DNA from: Flammeovirgaceae bacterium
Lineage (GTDB): Bacteria > Bacteroidota > Bacteroidia > Cytophagales > Cyclobacteriaceae
Direction of reading: 5' to 3'
Length of the DNA: 59,366 nt
Assembly: GCA_023251155.1 (NCBI GenBank)
Contig: JAHEZH010000011.1
Location: 1-59,366, forward strand
The notes under the pieces are model-generated. The model searched no databases. It saw nothing but the letters and a program-made list of their open reading frames with translations, and had not been told where the DNA came from. The translations under genes were made by a program, and so were the position numbers. Within the stretch, counting starts at the first letter, position 1; the number at the start of each line of letters is the position of its first letter. Shown here in pieces: positions 8,310 through 16,243 of the stretch.

Positions 8310-10387
8310 ACGGCATGTACCCCAAAAACAGGAACGGCTCTGTATTCGTACTGATCCGTATTTATGCCTTGCTGCTAATTCAACTCATTGGAGTTACTGC
8401 TTACGCACAGGAGAAGCACTCCATCCAGATGAAAACATTTGACCTGCAGTTGGCCCCCTATACCAATATTGAAGTGTCCGTCAATGATAAAAACTATGTA
8501 TCCATGGGGGCCAAGGGCATCGCTTTCATTGAACTGACTAGTGCCGAGCTTCCTGTCAGAACAATCAAAATAAAAAACGAACGACTTGAAGCGGCCTCAT
8601 GGAATTACAGTAAAGGAACATTAGAGATTATTGTTCGGACTAAAAGTTATCAGATTGCGAACATCATCGTAAAAGAAGAGAACCTACCTGCACCCAATCT
8701 TAAAGTTGTCTTCAAAGGACGAAAGACCACAACAGTCACAACAAATAAAGAAGGCAGAATTGAAATACCTATTGCATTGGATGAAAAAATCACCTCGGCC
8801 AATCAGTTCTCTATTGACGGGTACAGGATGATTCGTTTCGCTTTTTCTTCACCTGATTATTTACTTACGATTGACAAGATTGTACTTGCCACGCCTGCAG
8901 AACCCCCAACAGAGCAGGTAAAACCGGAAACCCCAAAAGACTACTTCAACGATTTTGATTTATCAAAACTGGATTCCATTCAGTCGCTCACCGTATTCTA
9001 TACCATTTTCAAAGATCTCGATCGCAAAGATCTTAGCGCAGAGCAACGGCAACGCGTGGACGCCAAATTCAATGAGCTGGTTTTAAAACTGGAGAGCTCA
9101 GCCCAAACGCAGGGTATAAAACCGTTTATCGGGAAAATAAATGACTCCACCGTTTTAGCTGCAGATGTCCGCACGTTGATTGCACTGGCCAAACAGGAAG
9201 GGGAAACATTAGTGGATCAGCGCTCGGAATTCGATCAGAAACTAAAAGTAATCAGTGATAAGCTATCCGGTGGTATTACCAACCTTGATGAAGCTACCCG
9301 GAAAAAATTACTGAACGATCTTACCCTACTGGAACAGATATTAGTGCAGAATGAAAGTCGTTTTTATAAAAATCAAAATGACTACCGGTCACTGATTAAT
9401 TCCATCAAAGAAAAGTATTTCAACATGGAAGATCTGGAGCAGAAGCTTACCGCCAGCGAAACACAGCGATTGGAGGAGCAGCAACTATTTCGCCAGCGCC
9501 TGATTGGTATTTCGGTAATTGTACTTGTATTTGGTCTGCTCATTGTCATGCTCATTTACTTTAGTGCCGCGCTGCGCAAGCAGAAGAAAAAACTGGAAGC
9601 TGCCAATGAAGAGATCAAACGCATCAATGAAAACCTGGAATCCATCGTATTTGCCCGAACCCGTTTACTTGAATCAGCGAACAAAGAGCTGGATACTTTC
9701 CTGTACCGCGCCTCGCACGATATGCGCACTCCCGTACGATCGGTATTAGGTCTTTGTAACATTGCCAGCCAGATTGCCGAAGATGAACCCAAAGAACTGA
9801 TTGGACGAATTGTTGATACCACCATGAGTATGGACCGCCTGCTGAAGAAACTCAGTATTATCAGCGAGATCAATCAGCCCAGCAACTTCTCAGCTATCCG
9901 CCTGCTGGAAGTTTTCGAGCAGGTACACTATTCGTTTCGCCGAACAATTGAAGAGCATAAAATCAATTTTACGATTGTATGCCCCGAGGATCTGGCCATT
10001 TACTCCTACCCTAACCTGGTTGAAACCATCATCAGTAACATCACCGAAAACGCACTGTATTACAGTTCACTCAACGGCAATCAGAAGGCAATCGTAGAGA
10101 TTAAAGCCGAGCGCACTGATGATATGGTATCCGTTCAGATACAGGACAATGGCGTTGGGATCAGTGACGAGATCAAAGAAAAAGTCTTTGACATGTTCTT
10201 TAAAGGCACTGAATTTTCTAAAGGTAATGGATTGGGATTGTACATCGTACAAAAGGCACTGGATGCGCTGGAAGGCAAAGCCAGAGTGGAGTCAGTACCC
10301 GGTCGTTACACGATATTCGTGCTCATGTTTCCGATCCGGCCAACGATAAAGTTACAAGACGAAAAGCAACTGGCAGCGCATACCTAA
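8306..10387 (+). CDS. membrane sensor histidine kinase at the end of the adhesin operon
   Basis: A 693-residue kinase. A signal peptide or first membrane segment (about residues 14-34) precedes a large extracytoplasmic region. That region contains a carboxypeptidase-regulatory-like beta fold (LPAPNLKVVFKGRK onward) and a long helical stretch, and is followed by a membrane segment at about 392-420 (ISVIVLVFGLLIVMLIYF). A coiled coil leads to HisKA with phospho-acceptor His471 in YRASHDMRTP, then HATPase_c with N box ITENALYY, G1 box DNGVGI and G2 box KGNGLGLYIV. All catalytic motifs are present. No receiver gene lies in the operon; the nearest is at 12696. The ATGA overlap with the PD40 gene implies coupled expression and suggests that it senses the state of the secretion or adhesion machinery. 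Confidence 0.9.
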   Translation: MNGMYPKNRNGSVFVLIRIYALLLIQLIGVTAYAQEKHSIQMKTFDLQLAPYTNIEVSVNDKNYVSMGAKGIAFIELTSAELPVRTIKIKNERLEAASWNYSKGTLEIIVRTKSYQIANIIVKEENLPAPNLKVVFKGRKTTTVTTNKEGRIEIPIALDEKITSANQFSIDGYRMIRFAFSSPDYLLTIDKIVLATPAEPPTEQVKPETPKDYFNDFDLSKLDSIQSLTVFYTIFKDLDRKDLSAEQRQRVDAKFNELVLKLESSAQTQGIKPFIGKINDSTVLAADVRTLIALAKQEGETLVDQRSEFDQKLKVISDKLSGGITNLDEATRKKLLNDLTLLEQILVQNESRFYKNQNDYRSLINSIKEKYFNMEDLEQKLTASETQRLEEQQLFRQRLIGISVIVLVFGLLIVMLIYFSAALRKQKKKLEAANEEIKRINENLESIVFARTRLLESANKELDTFLYRASHDMRTPVRSVLGLCNIASQIAEDEPKELIGRIVDTTMSMDRLLKKLSIISEINQPSNFSAIRLLEVFEQVHYSFRRTIEEHKINFTIVCPEDLAIYSYPNLVETIISNITENALYYSSLNGNQKAIVEIKAERTDDMVSVQIQDNGVGISDEIKEKVFDMFFKGTEFSKGNGLGLYIVQKALDALEGKARVESVPGRYTIFVLMFPIRPTIKLQDEKQLAAHT

Positions 10388-10446
10388 ATAGCGATTGAAG
10401 GTGCTGTAAAATTCACGTATAGCCTGTTCAAATGCGGAACATTATT

Positions 10447-10454
10447 TACATTTG
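10447..10454 (+). promoter_or_regulatory. candidate -7 promoter element
   Basis: TACATTTG matches the Bacteroidota -7 consensus TAnnTTTG exactly and lies 38 bases before the next start codon. The -33 region has only a weak TGTT, so the call rests on the -7 box. Confidence 0.4.
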
Positions 10455-10492
10455 AGAGTTGTATACTCCCCAAACCAGCCTGCTGATCAGCT

Positions 10493-11188
10493 ATGTTTCA
10501 ATACTACACCCCTGTTTTTCTTTTACAGATTTTCTGTTTGTATCATGCGTACCGCCATAACTCAGAACAAAAGTGGTATTGGCTGATCATCTTTTTTCCT
10601 CTTGGAGGCGGGCTCATCTACCTGTATATCCATTTCTACAATCGCTCTACTATCGATATCATTACCGAAAACGTAAAGGGGGTGGTGATCACTGACTATC
10701 GCATCAACCAGCTGGAGAAAGAGATGAAATTCAGCGATAGCATCAAAACCAAAACAGCATTGGCCGATGAATACGTGCGTGTAGGCAGATACAAAGATGC
10801 CATCGACTTGTATACCGATTGTGCGCAGGGCTTTATGGCCGATGATATCTCGCTGCTATTAAAGCTTACTCAAACTCATTTTCTGCACACCGATTATGAA
10901 TCGTCCGTGAGCTATGGCAAGCAACTGGAAAAGGAAAAAACATTTAAAAACAGTAATGTTCGGGCAAGCTATGCATGGGCTCTTCATTATACCGGAAAAT
11001 CGGAACAGGCAGAAGCCATCTTTAAAGATATGGATAGCTCGTTCACCAACTATATGCCCCGGACGGAATATTGCAAATTTCTTCTGGCCAGCCAGCGCAC
11101 GGAAGAAGCGAAAAGTAAACTCCATGAGTTGATTACCGAATTTGATCACATGAAAGGCCCTGAACGCAGATTACAAAAAGGGATATAG
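10493..11188 (+). CDS. TPR-containing membrane protein with PLDc_N-like N-terminal anchor
   Basis: A 231-residue protein of unknown function. The N terminus has two hydrophobic segments (about residues 5-20 and 28-47; WYWLIIFFPLGGGLIYLYI) that resemble the small membrane module at the N terminus of cardiolipin-synthase-like proteins (PLDc_N). The rest is a soluble helical region with TPR-like pairs (about residues 80-210; YVRVGRYKDAIDLYTDC). A short N-terminal membrane anchor with cytoplasmic TPRs suggests a scaffold. No catalytic motif is visible. It appears to have its own promoter, 38 bases upstream. Confidence 0.75.
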   Translation: MFQYYTPVFLLQIFCLYHAYRHNSEQKWYWLIIFFPLGGGLIYLYIHFYNRSTIDIITENVKGVVITDYRINQLEKEMKFSDSIKTKTALADEYVRVGRYKDAIDLYTDCAQGFMADDISLLLKLTQTHFLHTDYESSVSYGKQLEKEKTFKNSNVRASYAWALHYTGKSEQAEAIFKDMDSSFTNYMPRTEYCKFLLASQRTEEAKSKLHELITEFDHMKGPERRLQKGI

Positions 11189-11301
11189 AATGAGATTAGA
11201 GCGCTGTATGATACGATCCAACGCAAAACCGCCCGATAATCCTGACGTTATTTGAAAAAAAAGGGCGAAAACCTGATATTTTCGTTATCTTGGTTTGAGC
11301 C

Positions 11302-12699
11302 ATGATCAAATCTCTGTACAAACCAGCTACTCCTGATCATCGGGGTGTCATTACGCTTCTGCTGGTCATCATCGCATCCTCCGGGCTTTTAATTCTGATT
11401 AACTATTTCACCATCAAAACCCTTTCGGCTGTCAGAGCATACACCGAAGGCGAATCGAGCTATAGCAAAGGACAGAAAGATGCGAGCCGCAATCTGATCA
11501 GCTTTACCGAAACCGGCGATAAGAAGTTCTGGATCAAATTTGAAGAAGAGATTGCCGTTCCGCTGGGCGACAGTATAGCACGTGTGGCACTGACCGCACA
11601 TCTTCCCGACTCCCTTGCCAGAAAAGGGTTCATCCAGGGGCTTAACCATCCGGACGATCTTGATAATATGATCTGGCTCTTTCATCATTTTAAAACTATT
11701 TCTTTCATGAAAGACGCCATCCAAATATGGAAGGAAGCGGATGGATTGGTTGCCCGGCAGCAAAGTTTGGGGTATTCCATCTATCCTGAAGTAATACAAG
11801 AAACACTGTCGGAAATGGAAAAGGTGGAAGTCATCAGCCAGATGAATCACTTAAACAACGAACTGACCGTGAAAGAGCTCGCTTTTGCAGGTCTGCTCGG
11901 GGAAGCGGCACGAACAATCAGCCGGCTTCTCTTCTACGCCAATTTTCTTTTTACGGTGGTTATCATTGGCAGTGTAAGCTTTTATGCGTCCAAAATCATC
12001 AGACGCCTGCGCGAAAAGAACCAGGCACTCATGCGCACCAATCTTGAACTGGATAAGTTTGTGTACAGCGTATCGCACGACCTTCGGGCACCCATCACCT
12101 CACTGAAAGGGCTTATCAGCATAGCACGTGACGAAGAGGACAGGCAGGAAATACACCGCTACTGGGGTTTAATGTTGAACAGCCTCAATAAGCAGGACCA
12201 GTTTATCAAAGATATCATCTCCTTCTCCAGAAACAAGCGGGCTGAAATTGAAAACGAAGAAGTAGACCTGAAACTGGTGATCAATGAAGTCCTGGAACAA
12301 CTTCGCTTTATGAATGAGCGAAACGAAGTGCAGGTGGACCAGACTATTTCAGCCCATCAATTCAGAACCGATGCGGTGAGACTGAAAATCGTACTGAGCA
12401 ACCTCATCTCCAATGCCTTCAAATATGGTGATCCTGAGAAACCAGTGCAACGGATACAAATCAAAAGCTATCGGCAGCTGCACACCATCGCCATTGAAAT
12501 CTGCGATAATGGTATTGGAATAGATAAAGAATACCAATCGCAAATATTTGATATGTTTTTTGTTACTTCACATAGTAACAAAGGAACCGGTCTGGGGCTT
12601 TATATTGTAAAGGAGACGGTAGAGCGACTGAAAGGAAAAATCATGGTAGAGTCCACACTGGGAGCAGGTACCAAATTTATAGTGAGTATACCCGTATGA
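11302..12699 (+). CDS. membrane sensor histidine kinase
   Basis: A 465-residue kinase with membrane segments at about residues 15-38 and 210-235 flanking a mostly helical sensor domain of about 170 residues, like a four-helix or CHASE3-type input. The HisKA box YSVSHDLRAPI carries His259. HATPase_c shows LISNAFKYG (N box), CDNGIGI (G1) and NKGTGLGLYIV (G2). Catalytic motifs are complete. Its stop overlaps the start of a single-domain receiver by four bases, which defines a two-component pair. A TATCTTGG at 11286-11293 just before the ATG could be a -7 element, but that would leave an almost leaderless message. Confidence 0.92.
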   Translation: MIKSLYKPATPDHRGVITLLLVIIASSGLLILINYFTIKTLSAVRAYTEGESSYSKGQKDASRNLISFTETGDKKFWIKFEEEIAVPLGDSIARVALTAHLPDSLARKGFIQGLNHPDDLDNMIWLFHHFKTISFMKDAIQIWKEADGLVARQQSLGYSIYPEVIQETLSEMEKVEVISQMNHLNNELTVKELAFAGLLGEAARTISRLLFYANFLFTVVIIGSVSFYASKIIRRLREKNQALMRTNLELDKFVYSVSHDLRAPITSLKGLISIARDEEDRQEIHRYWGLMLNSLNKQDQFIKDIISFSRNKRAEIENEEVDLKLVINEVLEQLRFMNERNEVQVDQTISAHQFRTDAVRLKIVLSNLISNAFKYGDPEKPVQRIQIKSYRQLHTIAIEICDNGIGIDKEYQSQIFDMFFVTSHSNKGTGLGLYIVKETVERLKGKIMVESTLGAGTKFIVSIPV

Positions 12700-13091
12700 A
12701 TTCTCCGGCTGATACACAATACCTTATCATTGATGACAACGAGATCGACCAGCTCGTTACAGGAAAACTGCTTCGAACCAAGCTGGGAGCTACACGCATT
12801 CAGGTATTTAATAACGGAAAAGAAGGTCTTGACTGGATGATGGGAAATGCTGATCCCAATTTGGCCATTGTTGTTTTTCTGGATATAAAAATGCCCATGA
12901 TGAACGGTTTTGAATTTATGGATCGCTTTAAAAAACTAAGCGAAAATATAAAAAGCCGCTCCCGCATATTCATGCTTTCATCCACTCTTGATCCGGAAGA
13001 AATAGAACGCGCCATCCGCTACGAGCACGTAGATACTATCCTCGAAAAACCGCTATCCATTGACCAATTAAGTAATCTGACCAGCAACTAA
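12696..13091 (+). CDS. single-domain response regulator
   Basis: A 131-residue CheY-like receiver: acidic pair in LIIDDNE, phospho-acceptor Asp in FLDIKMPMMNG, switch Ser/Thr in FMLSSTLD and conserved Lys in ILEKPLS. There is no output domain, so it acts by protein contact or as a phosphorelay intermediate. ATGA overlap with the upstream kinase gene identifies its partner. Receivers of this type are common next to HisKA kinases in Cytophagales. Confidence 0.92.
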   Translation: MNSPADTQYLIIDDNEIDQLVTGKLLRTKLGATRIQVFNNGKEGLDWMMGNADPNLAIVVFLDIKMPMMNGFEFMDRFKKLSENIKSRSRIFMLSSTLDPEEIERAIRYEHVDTILEKPLSIDQLSNLTSN

Positions 13092-13208
13092 CGCACGGAA
13101 GTAATCATTCCGGTTCATGTTCGGGTGCTGCTGTCCACAGAGACCATCATGAGTAGCTGGATTGAATAAAAATGACTACCTTAGTGGCCTTACATACAAT
13201 TTAAAGCC

Positions 13209-14357
13209 GTGCTGGTTCGTTTTAATCTTCGGCTGGCTTATTTAATCCCTCCCATTTTGAAATCTTCCATATCGTTTTCCCGCACCAAGCTCGATTTTTC
13301 TGCCACGCTCAATAAAAGAGTAAACGAATACTTCAGGGTCAATAATATCAGCCGAACCGGCAATAGTGAAATGGTCATTAAAACCATTTTCATGTTTTTA
13401 CTCTACTTTGTTCCGTATGCGTTGATCATCAGCAATACGGTTACATCTCCCCTGCTACTGATCGCAATGACGGTACTGATGAGCATTGGTGTAAGTGGCA
13501 TTGGACTATCCGTCATGCACGATGCGAATCATGGAGCGTATGCCAAAAAAGTATGGGTAAATAACCTGATTGGTTATTCATTAAATCTGATCGGAGCCAA
13601 TTCGTTTAACTGGAAGATGCAGCATAATGTAATGCACCATACGTATACCAATGTGCATGAAGAAGATGAAGACATTGTATCACGTGGAGTTTTGAGACTT
13701 ACTCCTCATTCGGAATGGAAATACATTTACAAATTCCAACATGTGTACGCGTGGTTCTTATACGGGCTGCTTACCATCATGTGGATGCTGGTGCGCGACT
13801 TTGGAAGGTTGATTAAATACCAACGAAACGGGTTGGCCAAAAAGCATAAAGCCAGTATGGGCAAAGAGTGGGTGATTATGATCGTAACCAAGTTAGTATA
13901 TATCGGATACATTTTTGTATTACCCTTACTCCTTACTGATTTAAGCTGGTGGCAGATTTTGCTGGGAATTTTAACCATGCATTACATCGCCGGGTTTATG
14001 CTGGCCATTATTTTTCAACCTGCCCATGTTATTGAAGGAACAGAATTCCCCTTACCTGATGATGACCGGGTATTGGAAAACAACTGGGCCATCCATCAGC
14101 TGTTAACAACGACCAACTTTGGCAATCGCAGCAAGTGGTTTTCGTGGTATGTGGGGGGATTGAATTTCCAGATTGAACATCACCTGTTTCCCAATATTTG
14201 TCATGTTCACTACCGTAAAATTGCAGACATCGTAAAAGCAACCGCTCTGGAATTTGACCTGCCTTATAAAAGTTCGACCACCTTCCTTAAAGCATTACAA
14301 AGCCACGCACGATTACTCAAAGAATTAGGGAAACGGCCTGTTACCAGTATTCAATAA
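13209..14357 (+). CDS. membrane fatty-acid (acyl) desaturase
   Basis: An integral-membrane di-iron desaturase with the three histidine boxes intact: HDANHGAY, QHNVMHHTYTN and QIEHHLFPNICHVHY. Paired hydrophobic segments occur at about residues 60-110 and 225-265. It introduces a double bond into acyl chains and so tunes membrane fluidity. The start is uncertain: the frame opens at GTG 13209, but the first 16 residues look unlike the family, and a TTG at 13257 (MKSSISFSRTKLDF) would give a more typical N terminus. TACCTTAG at 13182-13189 is a plausible -7 box. Confidence 0.88.
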   Translation: MLVRFNLRLAYLIPPILKSSISFSRTKLDFSATLNKRVNEYFRVNNISRTGNSEMVIKTIFMFLLYFVPYALIISNTVTSPLLLIAMTVLMSIGVSGIGLSVMHDANHGAYAKKVWVNNLIGYSLNLIGANSFNWKMQHNVMHHTYTNVHEEDEDIVSRGVLRLTPHSEWKYIYKFQHVYAWFLYGLLTIMWMLVRDFGRLIKYQRNGLAKKHKASMGKEWVIMIVTKLVYIGYIFVLPLLLTDLSWWQILLGILTMHYIAGFMLAIIFQPAHVIEGTEFPLPDDDRVLENNWAIHQLLTTTNFGNRSKWFSWYVGGLNFQIEHHLFPNICHVHYRKIADIVKATALEFDLPYKSSTTFLKALQSHARLLKELGKRPVTSIQ

Positions 14358-14370
14358 TTAATCTGTGCTT

Positions 14371-14844
14371 CTAAAATGCCCAATCGGGTAAAGAAGTGTG
14401 TGGGTTAAATAACTCACTCACATAATAGGCTCTTCGGTTTACGTACCATTGTCCCCCATTAATCTGCAGGCGTGAATCCATCAGACTTTTGGCGCATTTA
14501 TATTGCTGTCCTATCATGGAATCATCGTGTGTACGATGAAGGAATAAATGCCCCAGTTCATGATAAACCAACGCCTCCGGAATTAACTTGTATCCTTCAC
14601 TCTCTTTTTCGATCACGATGGATCTGGTCGCATAATAGGTCATTCCCTGTGCTTCACCTTCCACCGAACCAAAGCCAATTCGAAAATTTTTATCCTCAAT
14701 ACTAATTCCTCTTTTAGCTGCCTCTTCAAAGAAAGTAGTGACATATCCGCTCAATTCCGGATCGATGTACGTTTCCGTTTCTTCTGCTTCTGAGAAACAA
14801 CCTGATAAACCAATCGCCACGATCAAAACTAAAATGAACCGCAT
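14371..14844 (-). CDS. lipoprotein with HExxH zinc-metallopeptidase motif
   Basis: A 157-residue protein with a lipoprotein signal (lipobox LSGC, Cys16), so anchored in the cell envelope. YHELGHLFLHR supplies a classic HExxH motif near residue 95, with acidic residues downstream that could complete a zinc site. It is shorter than most named families and I cannot place it in one. Its stop faces the desaturase stop across 13 bases. Confidence 0.75.
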   Translation of the reverse strand: MRFILVLIVAIGLSGCFSEAEETETYIDPELSGYVTTFFEEAAKRGISIEDKNFRIGFGSVEGEAQGMTYYATRSIVIEKESEGYKLIPEALVYHELGHLFLHRTHDDSMIGQQYKCAKSLMDSRLQINGGQWYVNRRAYYVSELFNPHTSLPDWAF

Positions 14845-15031
14845 GTTCTTCTGTGCTTATTGCTGATGCAGAGAAGTAATCAATTGCTGTACCTTGTCGG
14901 GAATGGGTTAAAGATTATGGATATGGCACTATATTGCCGTATGTGTTGATTTTTTTTCTCAGCACCGGTAAAACCACAAAAAGCATTGATGAAAAATATC
15001 CCGAATAGGCGTTGTAATAAGCGGAAGCGGG
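14845..15031. other. short intergenic region, no gene seen
   Basis: It separates two minus-strand genes. It is AT-rich, with an eight-T run on the plus strand near 14950. I see no convincing hairpin terminator and no open frame. Confidence 0.3.
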
Positions 15032-16243
15032 TCAGATCATGAGCACGAAAGCCAAAGCGGCAAAGTTTCCCTTTTGAAAGGTGACACCATCCGTAAAGCC
15101 ATTATTGCCATGTCCCTCCTGCCAGATGTAATGTGCGCTGAGTTTGCAGGTTTTTTTATTCAGGTACCAATTGACTCCCGCATCATACATGCGGTCATGG
15201 CCTGAAAACTGTGCACCACCTTCTCCGGTAAAATCCATTATCATAAAGGAAGGCTCAAGAAAATACTTCTTGGCCACAATCACATTATAACCTGCGCGAA
15301 TATGCCCTGTGCGCATAGTATAATTTGTACCTTCTATACGTCGTTCCATGAAATTCCATTCTCCATCCAGATTCAGGTTTTTAAAGTTCAGCAATACATC
15401 CCATCCGGTACTGCGATTAGTCCTGAAGATATCGGTCTTACCTTGCTGTGAGCTGTAGGCACTTAATGTAATCCCTTTCCGTTTGCTGTAATAGTTGTTC
15501 GCATCGTAATTAATAGCATAGGTTTTCATTTCCGGATCACCTATAGTAAACATCACCCGTTCTACTGTAAGCGGACTCCATAAAATACCTGTTGATTCCG
15601 CCATGTTCTTCTGATCGGCAGCCGTTGTGTTGTTAGTGAATATACCCGCATTATAACCAACGGTAATAAGTCCTTTGCTTTTCATCCCTCCTACATTCAC
15701 ACCGGTAGTACGCCCATAATTTTTACCGGTGATATGCTGACGAATATACGTCTGTGAGGGTGACTTATCCAATGAATTAACAACCAAATCTCCAGTGATA
15801 CATTCCCGACTAAACTGAGGTTGGAAATATCCGGTGGTTACATTAATCCAGTCATTCTTCGTTGCCTTCCAGGTCACATAAGCATCAAGAATACCCAGCG
15901 TACCTGTATTTGTTCCTCCGCGCACAGCACTGAATTTATCCTTACCCAGATTATCGTATTGAATTGTCAGTACGTAGCTGAGTCGCTTGTAGGGTTTGCC
16001 TTTAAAGCCGATCCGCGCACGTCTGGCCATAAAGCTTACACGATCACCCACTCGTTGCAGCGGACTGTTCGCGATTACCTGGGCCCGTTCATTCATTGAA
16101 TACGTACTCCATAACTGAAGGCTGGCAGTAGGCTGCACGAACTTAAAAAGACTATCGGGCTTGGACCAGTAACTTTCCTGGGCTTCGGCCGAATGCCACA
16201 TCACCACGACGGATACTGCTGCGAGCAGGATGATTTTTTTCAT
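15032..16243 (-). CDS. OprO/OprP-type outer-membrane porin
   Basis: A 403-residue protein with a signal peptide (residues 1-21, ending AEAQ) and a beta-barrel pattern of alternating residues with aromatic girdles. It fits the phosphate-selective porin O/P family: ARIGFKGKPYKRLSYVLTIQ, an inner WINVTTGYFQPQFSRE segment, and a C-terminal strand ending FAALAFVLMI. It should allow diffusion of small anions or another solute; the substrate cannot be read from sequence. Its start overlaps the stop of the upstream sensor gene by four bases (ATGA), so porin and sensor are translationally coupled. Confidence 0.85.
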   Translation of the reverse strand: MKKIILLAAVSVVVMWHSAEAQESYWSKPDSLFKFVQPTASLQLWSTYSMNERAQVIANSPLQRVGDRVSFMARRARIGFKGKPYKRLSYVLTIQYDNLGKDKFSAVRGGTNTGTLGILDAYVTWKATKNDWINVTTGYFQPQFSRECITGDLVVNSLDKSPSQTYIRQHITGKNYGRTTGVNVGGMKSKGLITVGYNAGIFTNNTTAADQKNMAESTGILWSPLTVERVMFTIGDPEMKTYAINYDANNYYSKRKGITLSAYSSQQGKTDIFRTNRSTGWDVLLNFKNLNLDGEWNFMERRIEGTNYTMRTGHIRAGYNVIVAKKYFLEPSFMIMDFTGEGGAQFSGHDRMYDAGVNWYLNKKTCKLSAHYIWQEGHGNNGFTDGVTFQKGNFAALAFVLMI

